The notes under the pieces were generated by a model, which was not told where the DNA came from, searched no databases, and saw only the letters and a list, made by a program, of their open reading frames with translations. Made by a program: the position numbers and the translations under genes. Below are positions 1 through 9,682 of a stretch of DNA of 49,058 bases, piece by piece; the stretch's first letter is position 1, and each line of letters begins with the position of its first letter. Origin of the DNA: Candidatus Altimarinota bacterium (lineage in GTDB: Bacteria; Patescibacteriota; Gracilibacteria; BD1-5; UBA2023); the NCBI GenBank assembly GCA_028689245.1, contig JAQTWO010000001.1:1-49058 (forward strand), written 5' to 3'.

Positions 1-243
1 GCTCGATCTCCGACTCAAGGAATTCCTCGAATCCAAGAGCGACCGTATCGAGAAACTCGTATTCGTAGAGCAGAACTATTCCGGGCAACTCGAAACCCAT
101 CTCTCGCCTCGCCTCGGACTTAATCGAATAACCTCTGAGGATTTTTATTTCACAGAACCAGGAATCTCCTGAAAAATGATGAAGTTCGTATGAAAATCGA
201 GTACTGAAGCGAACCGTACGACTTGTACGGAGAAGCTATTTAG
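1..243 (+). CDS. 2-oxoacid:ferredoxin oxidoreductase, alpha subunit (3' end only)
   Basis: The C-terminal end of a KorA/PorA-type alpha subunit enters the window in frame 2. The stretch VEQNYSGQLE (about 85-115) is the hallmark near the end of this subunit, which with the beta subunit oxidatively decarboxylates a 2-oxoacid to acyl-CoA and reduces ferredoxin. The last part is uncertain. Frame 2 runs on through two TGA codons to a TAA at 374-376 with an unfamiliar tail, whereas a one-base shift in the A run at 172-176 gives a short tail ending at TAG 241-243 that looks like the usual family end (Y-x-x-x-P-Y then E-x-I). I chose the shifted end. Its partner gene follows directly. Confidence 0.65.
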
Positions 244-360
244 CTCCCCTCGTGGGTCGCAGGAACGGGAGATTTGAATGCGAAATTCGCATTTTGCAGA
301 GATTCCTAAGATATCGAATATTAGATCCACTAGTCTCTATCCTATTTTCGAAGAAAGCAT

Positions 361-966
361 ATGCGAAAAGGTTTAAATCTCATACAGTGGTGTCCCGGAT
401 GCGGAGATTTCCTCATCCTCGGAGCCATCCGGAAAGCCTTGCAGGAACTCGAAATCCCGAAGGAGGATATTGTTATCGTGAGCGGTATTGGGTGTTCTGG
501 GAAAATCTCCCAATACATCGACGGGTATGCAGCGGAAACCCTCCATGGAAGGTCGATACCGTTCGCTCTCGGGGTCAAGCTCGCAAATCCGAAAACCCAC
601 GTGATCTGCATCGGATGAGACGGTGATGGTTACGGAATCGGTCTCGGACATTTTCTCCATGCCTGCCGGCGCAACAATCCTATCACCTATCTCGTGCTCG
701 ACAACGAGAACTACGCCCTGACGACCGGACAAGCGTCCGCGACCACTCCACTCTCTGTCAAAACCAGAACCACGACCGAAGGAAATACCACCGCTCCGTT
801 CAATCCTGTCGAGCTCGCTCGCTCCGCCGGATGTCGATTCTCCCGGGAAGCGACCGATTCGAATATAACGGAACTGAAAGAACTCATCAAAGAAGCGATC
901 CTCTTCGACGGATTCGCTCATATCAATATCAAGCAAAAGTGTCCGAGCTGGAAGAAGTGGGAGTAA
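361..966 (+). CDS. 2-oxoacid:ferredoxin oxidoreductase, beta subunit
   Basis: This is the thiamine-diphosphate-binding beta subunit (KorB/PorB family). WCPGCGDF near residue 14 is the usual N-terminal signature, and the ThDP/Mg motif GGDGDG at about residues 85-90 is completed by an in-frame TGA at 616-618, which must be glycine. LDNENYALTTGQ follows, as expected. The protein is 201 residues, whereas the family is usually about 270-300: it stops soon after the conserved CP near the end (KCPSWKKWE), so the C-terminal lobe is missing. The last 35 bases recur at 2233 after the neighbouring ATPase gene. Function in ferredoxin-linked carbon metabolism is inferred from the family. Confidence 0.9.
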
Positions 967-1015
967 TAAGTTGCATTCTCTAAAAAAACTATATACTATT
1001 AAAAATATTCAGTAT
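932..1015 (+). repeat. Direct repeat, left copy, flanking ATPase 1
   Basis: Contains the end of the beta-subunit gene followed by a promoter-like TTGCAT (971-976), 15-nt spacer, TATACT (992-997). The same order of blocks recurs at 2233-2331 on the other side of the ATPase gene: an 18-nt identical block, then AAGAAGTGGGAGTA, then TTGC...TATACT. The right copy has about 14 extra bases in the middle. Confidence 0.75.
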
Positions 1016-1049
1016 ATCAAGTATCATACTACTAAAAATATTAAGTATG
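971..1049 (+). promoter_or_regulatory. Promoter and dyad repeats in front of ATPase 1
   Basis: TTGCAT and TATACT with a short 15-nt spacer are followed by two imperfect copies of a 25-nt dyad. The first (992-1016) begins TATACT and ends AGTATA; the second (1025-1049) begins CATACT and ends AGTATG and overlaps the start codon at 1047. The placement suggests an operator for autoregulation, but no binding protein can be named. No Shine-Dalgarno sequence is present. Confidence 0.45.
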
Positions 1050-2234
1050 TTTAAAAGAGTAATCCTCTCAAAAATAAATATCTTTCTCGAAACGAATGAT
1101 ATTCTACTGCTCTATGGAGCAAGACAAGTTGGAAAAACCAGTCTCATGAAGATGATCCAGAGTGATTATATCAAAGTAAAGTCCTATTTTTTTGATTTAG
1201 AAAATCCCGACTATCTGAATCTCTTGAACCAAAATCCCGATATCTTTGTACAATATTTAAAATCCTATAATAACTGGAATGAAAGCGAAAAAATAGTTAT
1301 CTTTATCGACGAAATCCAGTACCTAGAAAATCCCACTAATTTTTTGAAATACATATATGATAAATACGCCAACATAAAACTCATCGTTTCAGGATCCTCC
1401 ACTTTGGAGATACGATGAAAACTTTGAGACAGTCTGGTTGGCAGACTTATGAAATTCGATATCTATCCTCTCAGCTTCGAAGAATTCCTGGTATTTAAAG
1501 GAAAAGATAATCTTGCGAGTCTCGTATGAAAAGAAACCAAACTCGAAATTATAAACAATGAACTCCATTTTTTCTATGAAGAATACCTGAAATTTGGATG
1601 ATATCCCAAAGTGGTTCTCGCAAACGATATGCAAATCAAGAAAGAATACCTGAAACAGATTTATAATACCTATATTGAGAAAGATATAAAAGATATCGGG
1701 AAGATAAAAGAAGTAGAGAAATTCAATAGGCTTATCAAGCTCCTCGCCAATCAGAGCTCGAATCTTCTGAATATATCAGAGATTTCAAATACGGTTTGAG
1801 TTACTATGAAGACGACAAATGAATGGTTATTTTTGCTCGAAAACACATTTGTGATAAAGCTTATTACTCCATTTTCTACCAATCTTCGATGAGAGCTCAC
1901 CAAGATGCCAAAGATATTTTTCATAGATAATGGGATTCGAAATTTTATAGATAATGATTTTGAACTCACAGGAAATAGTTTTGAGAACAGCTTTTTCAAC
2001 TATCTGAATAACTCTTACAAGTACGAGAAGATTCACTTCTATAGAACACAGGACAAAAAAGAAATCGATTTTATCTTGAATAAGAATCCCTATGAACTCA
2101 AGCTTTCCTATAACGGAAAGCCTCTCACAGCACTCAACTATTTTAAAGAAAAGTACGATAAAACTTGAAATGTAGTAACTTTACATAAAAAAGAGAACGA
2201 TAGGTATCGCATACTGTATCCATGGGAAGCGTAG
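1047..2234 (+). CDS. AAA-family ATPase with DUF4143 C-terminal domain (copy 1)
   Basis: A 395-residue protein read through seven in-frame TGAs. The N-terminal P-loop domain (AAA_14 type) has Walker A GARQVGKT near residue 28 and Walker B IFIDEIQ near residue 90, then the sensor-like VSGSS. The second half carries FEEFL, the EKDI helix, IFFIDNGIRN and the nuclease-like EIDFI plus ELK characteristic of DUF4143. Such proteins are multiplied in many archaea and bacteria, and their role is not established. The gene carries its own promoter and sits between two imperfect copies of the korB-end/promoter sequence, as if inserted upstream of the polysaccharide operon. It is similar in kind, but not in close sequence, to the genes at 9683 and 11471. 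Confidence 0.9.
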
Positions 2235-2331
2235 CAAAAGTGTCCGAGCTCTCAAGAAGTGGGAGTATATATTTCAGGAATAAAATTTGCCTTGTGGGGA
2301 AAATATATATACTACTGGAAATATTTAATAT
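2233..2331 (+). repeat. Direct repeat, right copy, with promoter of the polysaccharide operon
   Basis: Repeats the end of korB (18 identical bases, then AAGAAGTGGGAGTA) and the promoter block: TTGCCT at 2287-2292, 15-nt spacer, TATACT at 2308-2313. This copy presumably drives the operon that starts at 2350. It overlaps the stop of ATPase 1 by two bases. Confidence 0.7.
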
Positions 2332-2349
2332 TTTAACCTTAAAATAAAT

Positions 2350-3444
2350 ATGGAGCAATCTTTTAAAAACAAAGTTATTTTTATATCAGGAGGTACCGGC
2401 TCATGGGGACAAGAACTTACTCAGCAACTATTAGCATCCTCCCCTTCAAAAATAATTATTTATTCAAGATGAGAACATAAACAAGTGGATATGAAAAGAA
2501 AATTCCACGAGCATAAAAATATTCATTATGTAATCTGAGATGTACGAGATAAAGAACGATTACTATCAATTACAAAATGAGTTGATATTATTTTTCACTT
2601 GGCAGCACTAAAGCACGTCCCTGTATGTGAAGAAAATCCAAATGAATCTGTCCTAACAAACATTCTTGGTACACAAAATATAATTGACGTAGCTCTTGCA
2701 AATAACGTAGAGCGTGTTATTGATGTCTCTACAGATAAAGCTGTTGATCCATTTAATATCTATGGAACATGTAAGGCTGTATGAGAAAAGCTTATAATTG
2801 CAGCCAATATGCAATCAAAGAGTACTACATTTGTTTGTATACGAGGGGGTAATGTTCTGGGGACTAACGGCAGTGTGGTTCCATTATTCATAGAGCAAAT
2901 AAAGAAAGCTGATCTTGTAACAATTACAGATCCTGACATGACAAGATATATCATGCGCCTCGCAGAAGCAGTTTGATTATTAATAACCGCTTCAGTTCAT
3001 GCAAAATGAGGGGAAGTATTTGTAATGAAGATGCCCTGAATTACCGTTCAAACAATTGCGGATTCACTTATTCAGGTATTCGGAAGCGAGAACACAAAAC
3101 AAAAGATTGTTGGAAGCCGACCAGGAGAGAAAAAACACGAGCTTCTCGTATCTCAATACGAATCAGAGAGATGTCACATTCTCAATGAAAGCTATTTCGT
3201 TATCCTTCCTATGATTGATACTGGGAAAGATTATACAGAATATACAAAGCTACCTAAGATTGAGCAGTCTTTTTTTGCATCAAACAACACAAATATGCTT
3301 TCAGCTCAAGAATTCGTAGAAACTCTTAGAAAGGATTGATGGTTTAACCACATTGAACAAACAAAGACTGCCATACAAGAACTGGAACAACTCAGCAAAG
3401 ATGAGATTATTAAATACTTTCTACACCAACAATGGGCAAAATAA
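2350..3444 (+). CDS. Polysaccharide-biosynthesis SDR (UDP-HexNAc dehydratase/epimerase, WbjB/CapD-like)
   Basis: An extended short-chain dehydrogenase of 364 residues with NAD-binding GGTGSWGQ at about 14-21, [10 protein letters not shown], the family signature STDKAVDP, and a YxxxK pair in YGTCKA. This matches the CapD/WbjB/FnlA group, which converts UDP-N-acetylhexosamines to 4-keto-6-deoxy sugars during cell-surface glycan synthesis. Eight TGAs are in frame, several on conserved glycines (IGDVRD, VGEK). The ATG at 2350 follows AATAAAT with no Shine-Dalgarno. It is the first gene of the operon and overlaps the next by 13 bases, which fits a WbjB-WbjC pair. The exact sugar product cannot be told from sequence alone. 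Confidence 0.88.
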
Positions 3445-4292
3445 GAAAGATTCTTGTGCTATGAGCAGGATGAATGCTATGAAATGCTGTTTATAAAACA
3501 CTCCTAGAAAATTCCAATTTTAAAGTAATTGGAACGTTTTCAGGTGCTCCAAAAAAAGAAACTGACCTGATATTTAGAATAACTAAAGATAATATAACTG
3601 GAGACCTAGAAAGACTTCTATCGGAGCGATATGATTATATCATCAATTGCATTGGAATGATTCGTCCTGAAGATACCACGGAGTCTGTTGCTTCATCATT
3701 CCTAATTAATTCTTATTTTCCACAAATTCTTCGAGAAATTGCCAGTAAAAATAATTCTCGGGTAATTCACGTAAGTACTGACTGTGTATTTTCCTGAAAA
3801 AAGTGATGCTATACAGAGAATGATATTCCCGATGAAACTGGAGTATACGGGGTATCTAAATTCCTTTGAGAAAATAAATATCCCCCACATATAACACTTC
3901 GTACTTCAATAATTTGAAGAGAGACGAGCGGTACAAAGCGTAACTTATTAGATTGGTTTTTGCAGACCAATGAAACGCAAGTCAAATGATATGATCATGT
4001 TTACTGGAACGGGATAACTACAGTGTGTTTGTCAAAGATAATAAGACGCATTATTGAATGAGATATGTTGCAGGACGTATGATTCCTGCAGATTTGAGGT
4101 GAAGAAATATCAAAATATAACCTCTTAAAATTAATCAGTAAAATTTTCCAAAAAAATATCGAAATTATACCTGATTCGACGATAGTCTCTGATAAAACAA
4201 TAATCTGATCTGCCTCACAAACATTATTCCAAGATCTTATCTCAGATTATGAAACACAACTTAACGAATTAAAAAATTTTTATGAGCAATAG
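3432..4292 (+). CDS. dTDP-4-dehydrorhamnose reductase-like SDR (RmlD/WbjC family)
   Basis: A 286-residue reductase. The Rossmann signature LGAGGMLGNAV at residues 10-20 depends on three in-frame TGAs, and HVSTDCVFSG, VYGVSK and LRTSIIG follow in the usual order (active site S/T, YxxxK). Twelve TGAs occur, making this one of the densest demonstrations of UGA = Gly here. In the UDP-FucNAc type pathway a WbjB-like enzyme is followed by such a reductase. Here the order is the same and the reading frames overlap by 13 bases, so I infer joint action on one nucleotide sugar. No WbjD-type 2-epimerase was found in the window. Confidence 0.85.
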
Positions 4293-5529
4293 AGCATGTC
4301 TGATAGTTCCAACATTTTCTCAAAATTCTTCGTCAATCATTGACGGACTCATTAACGAAACAAATAATCAAACTTTAGCCAACTTTGATTTAATTATCGT
4401 CAATAATAATACCTACCCCCTTGATATAACAAACCAGTTTAAAAAAGGGGAAGTTTTTATACTGAATGGAAAGAAAAATCTTGGTAGTGCATGAGGTTTT
4501 TATCTTGGCATGAAGTATGCTCACAATAAAGGGTATGATTTTTACATTCTTGGTGATGATGATGCAAAATTAATTGACAAGGATCTCTTCAGTGAGCTCG
4601 TATCCGCAACATCTCACGATAAAAATAGTGTATTTAGACCTTTTTGGAAAGAAAGGTCTACGGAGGAGGATATTGAGGCATCAATATCCTGTTTCTGATG
4701 CCTCTCAAATCAAACATTGAATGAATGCTGATATTATGACCCATTATTCTTTTATGGGTGAGAGGATGGTGCTTATGGTATTTGTCTTCAATTAAAGAAA
4801 ATTCAAATAAAATCAATAAAACACTATTTTTCACATCCAGTAAAACCTTGGCTAACGTATAGTCGCGGCAGTTCTTGATTGTCTGTTTTTCGTCATAACT
4901 CTATCCTTCAACATTATTGGACGATTTTCCATTCACATTCTTTTCGAGAAATTATAACTTCGCTATTATTAAATACAATGTATATTATGTCTATTTTTTA
5001 TGGTCTAATATTATTTACTCCTTACTTTAAAAGTCAATTACTTTTTAACATAAGAAATATATTTCTATATATCCCTCCAATCTTATTCTTCCAAGATTCA
5101 TATTTTTTTTATCCAAAATATAAAGATGCATCCAGTGATGCCAAATGTGAACGAATTTTAAAAAATCAAACTGATATTATATCAACTAATTATAAAAAGA
5201 ACTATTTTGTCGGCTCCAAGGTTTTATGTATTGATTCGTGGTTTCCATTTGCTTGAAAAAATAAAATTTTCTTGCTACAGAGTCTTTTCCAATACCACTG
5301 CATAGGATTGATCCACTCAGAAACAGAGCATGAATATGAATATAAGACTTTAATAAAATTTAAAAACACATTTACTAAGTTTATAACAATATTGATTTGT
5401 ATATTTATTACTCCAATATTTCTAAATATATCAGTACTCCTGCTTATTTTATTTTTAATAAAATATGGACTCATTAATTTTTTATTAAAATTTCAGGAAA
5501 GAAAATATTTTGAATATTTTACAACTTAG
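4282..5529 (+). CDS. Family 2-like glycosyltransferase with C-terminal membrane segment
   Basis: A 415-residue protein. The N-terminus (CLIVPTFSQ, then FDLIIVNNN) is a GT-A fold start; ILGDDDAKL at about 92-100 supplies the metal-binding DxD, and YGGEDGAYG at about 153-161 resembles the ED acceptor-site motif of GT2 enzymes. Six TGAs are in frame. Hydrophobic stretches around residues 225-245, 255-275 and 370-395 suggest membrane association. It starts inside the preceding gene (11-base overlap). It likely adds a sugar to a lipid-linked glycan on the cytoplasmic face; donor and acceptor are unknown. AT content is higher than in the neighbours, suggesting separate acquisition. Confidence 0.8.
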
Positions 5530-5579
5530 ATGTTGTCTATCTTAGTTAATTTAGTTAAAAATCCAATAATCTATATTAT

Positions 5580-6053
5580 ATGTCTGTACAACAAAAACAG
5601 CTCCCAAAAATCATTCTAGGATTAATGGCAATGAGATGGCCGCTTGCTTTTTGAATAATCAGACAGGCAATTAAACGCTGTTTACCACAATTAAAAAATT
5701 CAGATTTTACCTTTGGCTTTGAATGTCAATTTGGAAATATTTACGCCGAAAATGTATGGCTATGAGACACTATTTTCATAGACCACGTTCCAGTACATAT
5801 AGGGTCATGAACACAGTTTTCCCGAGGAAATATGGTAATTACATGAACTCATGATCCTTGCGATTTCAATAAAGCGATTTTCAAAGAAGTAAACATCGGT
5901 AAAAACTGTTGGATTACCTCCCGTGTTACTATTTTGCCTTGAGTTAATATAGGGGATAATACTATAATTGGAGCAGGAAGTGTTGTTACGGAAAACATCC
6001 CTGCGAATTGTATCGCTGTTGGAGTACCATGCAAGGTCTTGAGATATTTATAA
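5580..6053 (+). CDS. Hexapeptide-repeat acyltransferase (LbetaH, CatB/NodL-like)
   Basis: A 157-residue left-handed beta-helix protein: tandem hexapeptide-like turns (VHIGSG, VNIGKN, VNIGDNTIIGAGSVV) and the closing motif VGVPCKVLR typical of sugar O- or N-acetyltransferases. The THD at about residues 95-97 would hold the catalytic histidine. Five in-frame TGAs fall on turn glycines (for example IGSG, PGVNIG). It stands 50 bases after the previous gene. It probably decorates a sugar of the polysaccharide made by this operon; the substrate cannot be read from the sequence. Confidence 0.87.
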
Positions 6054-6064
6054 AATCAATAAAT

Positions 6065-7009
6065 ATGAATTTCACTATCCTCACCCAACCACTCTCCTGA
6101 AAAGAAAAACTGATATATCAGTTCAAGAAATATATAAAATACGTTCTTGGAAAGAATACTTATTGACCAAACTCAGTAATCCAAAGTATTATATGATGAC
6201 TTTCTGATATTCAAGATGAAGGCGAAACAAATGGATACAATATTAACCCCGAGGAACGTGGCGTATATCCGATTGTCTTTGTACCAAACGGAATTGAAAC
6301 CCTGAGATATGCGCTGAATCTCAAAAAACAATGAAAAATCAAACATCTGATTGCATGACCAAATATCAGTGTACCAAAAGATAAAAATGATATTTGCTTC
6401 CACCCTGAAATTGATACTATTATTGCCCCTTCAAGATGGACAGAAAATTATTTTCTCTCACTAAATCCTTGAGAAACCAGAATACAAATATGGGCTTCTT
6501 GAGTCGATGATCGAGGTCAATCTAATAAAAAAGAGTGCAGCATACTTATTTATAAAAAAAATTGCCCCGAAGAATTATTTGAATATATAACACGTTTTTT
6601 GACAATACGAAATATGCCGTATACTCTCATCGGATATGGTGATTTCAAAAAGGAGGATTATCTTGAAGAACTGAACTCCTGTCAGGCAATGATCTACCTA
6701 CAAGAATCAGAAAGTCAATGACTTGCACTCCATGAGGCATGGATGGCAGATATTCCTACCCTCATATGGAACAGATGATATTGGGAATATCAAGTCATGG
6801 AATGGAAAGATGAGAAAATTTCCGCACCCTATCTAACGGCAGAATGCGGACTGTTTTTCCAAGGATTGGACGAATTTGACGCCAAATTCGCTGAATTTAC
6901 TTCTCAATTAACAAACTATTCTCCAAGGAAATATTCACTAGAACATTTCACAAATGAGATAGCTACAAGAAAACTATTACACATAATCCAAACCACATGA
7001 ACAAAATAG
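6065..7009 (+). CDS. Glycosyltransferase, GT4/GT-B-like
   Basis: A 314-residue protein with eleven in-frame TGAs. The second half contains ILIYKKN (start of the nucleotide-sugar domain), YTLIGYG, and ESESQGLALHEAWM followed by IPTLIWN, which is the E-x7-E-type nucleotide-binding region of GT-B enzymes. The N-terminal acceptor half includes VFVPNGIETL and IAPSRWTENY. At 314 residues it is on the short side for GT4. It ends inside the next gene (13-base overlap), as elsewhere in the operon. Confidence 0.75.
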
Positions 7010-7872
7010 AAAGATCTTGCCCCATATGTTCCAGTACTTCCAAAACCCTTGTTTTTACTGACTACAATCGCCGAGAAGGATACACGGAGCTCATCGCAGA
7101 TTATGTGACATGCGATGATTGTTCCATGCAATATCTGACAAATATTCCAGATTTTCAGAGCTTTGCTGAAACATATGAAGATATCTATGTGAATCCAGAT
7201 ATAGAGAAGCTGAAAGCTCGATTGGCTCCATCTCCTAAAAAGAATGGGAAAAAGGTTCTCGATATCGGATGTAATCATGGAACCCAGCTCATCCCTTTCT
7301 ATAATAAAGGGTATGAAATATACGGGATCGATCTCAATAAAAAAGCCATAGAGGATTGTAAAAAATATCTTCCATCTGACCATTTTTTTCATTCAACAGT
7401 CGAAGGACTTGATTTCGAAGATGATTCTTTCGATGTCATCACCACTTCTCACGTACTGGAACACGTGTACGATTTGGATACTTTTCTGAGCTCAGTATAC
7501 CGACTCTTAAAGCGATGAGGTACATTTACCATAAAAGTGCCTCATGGAAGGAGTCTGGAAATGCTTGTATGGGGGAAATATTCATCTCAAAGCTGGGTGC
7601 CGTTTCATATAAATATGTTTGATCAAAAAAGCATCACTCATATCCTAAAAAAACATGGATTCGAATCCATAAAAACCAGCACGAATCCATACCCATGGTG
7701 GTGGATTCTCTCCTATCGACAATGGGCAGGAACCATCAATGCCCAAAGATGAGTTACAAATTTTCACCAAAATATTTTTCATAAAGCCCTTCAAGTTCTC
7801 ATATTTCCAATCCTCTTTATAATCGCGAAGATGTGATACGGCGAAGAGTTGGAGGTTACCTGCAACAAATAG
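6997..7872 (+). CDS. SAM-dependent methyltransferase with N-terminal zinc-binding motif
   Basis: A 291-residue class I methyltransferase. Residues 8-46 carry CPIC and CDDC, a zinc-binding arrangement found in sugar C-methyltransferase-like proteins. VLDIGCNHG (about residues 87-95) is motif I, YGIDLN the acidic residue for SAM ribose, and HVLEHV the Methyltransf_23 signature. Three TGAs occur; the one at 7516-7518 gives the expected glycine in LKRGGTFTIKVP. The C-terminal 60 residues are basic and partly hydrophobic. It may methylate a sugar or a polysaccharide terminus, inferred from position in the glycan operon. Confidence 0.85.
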
Positions 7873-7876
7873 TCCT

Positions 7877-8749
7877 ATGCCCACCGTCAAGCTTCAATGA
7901 GGACTCTGAAACCAGATGTTCGAATATGCACTCGCATACAGTCTCTCTCAAAAATATGGTGAAGAGATTATTTTCGATGGGCTTTTTTTGGAGAGTCGCT
8001 ATGTATTGGCATCTTGGACTTTTCGCCACTATGAATTGGATGTGTTTGGGATAAACAAAAACTATGCAGACACCTCACCTTGGATCAGTCGCTACATTCA
8101 TCCCGGATTCATAGAAATCCTCAATCGTCTCAGGTTTCATGGGAGATATATGAAGGAAGAAGGCGGTGCACGTATCGAAAACTTTCCAAAAAATGCGTAT
8201 CTGGATGGCTGGTTTCAATCGTATAAATATTTTCAGGAATACACAAGAGAGTTGCAGGATATATTCACGGTACAAACTCCCCTCTCGAAAGCAAATCAGG
8301 ATACCCTGGATACTATCCAAAAAGCAGGAGACAATGCCGTTTCTCTGCATGTGAGACGTGGTGATTATATCACGCTCCAAGGTGCGAATAAGTGGCACGG
8401 AGTCTGCTCGATCGGTTACTACGAAGAAGCCATACAACGCATGAAATCCAAGCTCTGAGATCCTGTATTTTTCGTATTTTCCGACGAAATAGAGTGGTGT
8501 CGAGAAAATATCCTCTTCCCAGAATGAATCGTCGCACACTATGTGGACCATAATGGGAATCAGGGGCACGAGGACCTCCGTCTCATGTACTCATGTGCCC
8601 ACCACATCATCGCCAATAGCAGTTTCTCCTGGTGGTGAGCATGGCTCGGGCGAAACCCCGAAAAGATCGTACTCGCCCCAAAAAAATGGCTTCAGACAAA
8701 CAGTTTTAATACTCAAAACCTCATTCCTCCCACATGGATACTCCTCTAA
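7877..8749 (+). CDS. Alpha-1,2-fucosyltransferase family protein (GT11)
   Basis: A 290-residue GT11 enzyme. LQGGLGNQMFEYA at residues 6-18 (two glycines written TGA), HVRRGDY at about 157-163 (GDP-fucose binding, peptide motif I), and NSSFSWWGAWL near residue 251 (with a TGA glycine) are the three family motifs in order. The length is typical. It transfers fucose from GDP-fucose to a galactose-type residue of the surface glycan. GDP-fucose synthesis genes are not in the window. It follows the methyltransferase by 4 bases and overlaps the next gene by 16 bases. Confidence 0.94.
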
Positions 8750-9534
8750 TCTCCATCATCCTCCCAACTTATAACGGATCAAAATATATCACATCCGCGA
8801 TTACATCCGTGCTTTCTCAGAGCTATGACAACATCGAGCTTATCATAATAAACGATGCTTCTACTGATCAAGAAACAGAAAGGATTATCCTCAAGCTCCA
8901 AAAAAAAGACACTCGCATCCGGTATTTAAAAAATGAGAAAAACCGAGAACGTTCTGCATCGAAGAACCGCTGAGTAGCCGAAGCAAAAGGGGAATTTATA
9001 GCCTTCATAGATGATGACGACATCTGGAGCGATCAAGAAAAACTCCAAAAACAAATGCTCATCATGTATAATAATTCAAATATTGGTATGGTCGGCACTC
9101 AGGCGATCACGATCGATGAAGTGGGAAGTGAAAATGGGAAAATCATACTCCGTACTGATGATACGGATATTCGTGCAAATCTCCTCCTCACAAACCAATT
9201 CATTCAATCATCTATGCTTCTAAAAAAGAATATATTTGAATGAGTCGGAGGTTTCAATGAATGAATGAATCTTTGTGAGGATTATGATCTCTGGCTTCGA
9301 ATAGCCTCAATCACATGTTGTGCTAATATTCCGGATTACTCAATCCGATATATGGCACGTACAAATAATACAACTGCGAAAAATATGCTACGAATGAAGA
9401 ATGTCTCGCTTCAACTCGCATGGAAATACAGGGAAGACTTTCCCGGGATATACAAAGCCCTCTTGGTACGATTGATTACCTTTTTTATCCCCCTCAAACT
9501 GATTGTACAACTACAAAAAATTCTCTCACACTAG
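8734..9534 (+). CDS. Family 2 glycosyltransferase
   Basis: A 266-residue GT2 enzyme: [10 protein letters not shown] at residues 6-15, IIINDASTD, FIDDDDIW (DxD) near residue 92, SSMLLKK, and CEDYDLWLRI near residue 180 as the acceptor-side ED motif. Three TGAs are in frame (for example GVGGFNEG). A hydrophobic C-terminus (FFIPLKLIV) may associate with the membrane. It is the last gene of the plus-strand operon; its 3' end forms the left arm of the terminator at 9513 and converges on the minus-strand GT fragment. Confidence 0.9.
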
Positions 9535-9551
9535 CTGAGAGAATTTTTTGT
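9513..9551. terminator. Bidirectional intrinsic terminator
   Basis: A perfect 16-bp inverted repeat (ACAAAAAATTCTCTCA and its complement) with a 7-nt loop lies between the convergent units. The A run on one side and T run on the other let it act in both directions. Its arms are also coding: the left for the GT2 C-terminus, the right for the tail of the GT4 fragment. Confidence 0.88.
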
Positions 9552-9655
9552 AATCAAGAGTTCCTCATACACCTCATATATCCTCTCCATATTCCTCCTC
9601 GAATCAAACTTCTCCCGAACCGAGTCATAGGAAGTTCCGGAGATTTCTAGGAGCT
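9531..9655 (-). pseudogene. GT4 glycosyltransferase C-terminal remnant (copy 1)
   Basis: The minus strand encodes only the last 37 or so residues of a GT4 protein (ISGTSYDSVREKFDSR through to NSLS and TAG at 9531-9533), closely matching the ends of the copies at 10967 and 12825. Similarity stops abruptly at about 9648, where ATPase 2 sequence begins. It has no start codon. This is probably the original 3' end of the gene, since it alone retains the terminator-coupled tail. Positions 9567-9648 match 10973-11054 with three mismatches in 82 bases. Confidence 0.8.
9567..9648. repeat. 82-bp direct repeat flanking ATPase 2 (left copy)
   Basis: Matches 10973-11054 in direct orientation with three substitutions. 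The two copies bracket ATPase 2 with its promoter (unique part 9649-10972), the structure expected when an insertion duplicates its target. Confidence 0.85.
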
Positions 9656-9682
9656 TCCTTGATATACATAATAGGAACTTTC

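Noticed and set aside
252-626. Plus-strand ORF overlapping the oxidoreductase genes
   Set aside because: Out of frame with korB, whose motifs are unmistakable; shadow ORF.
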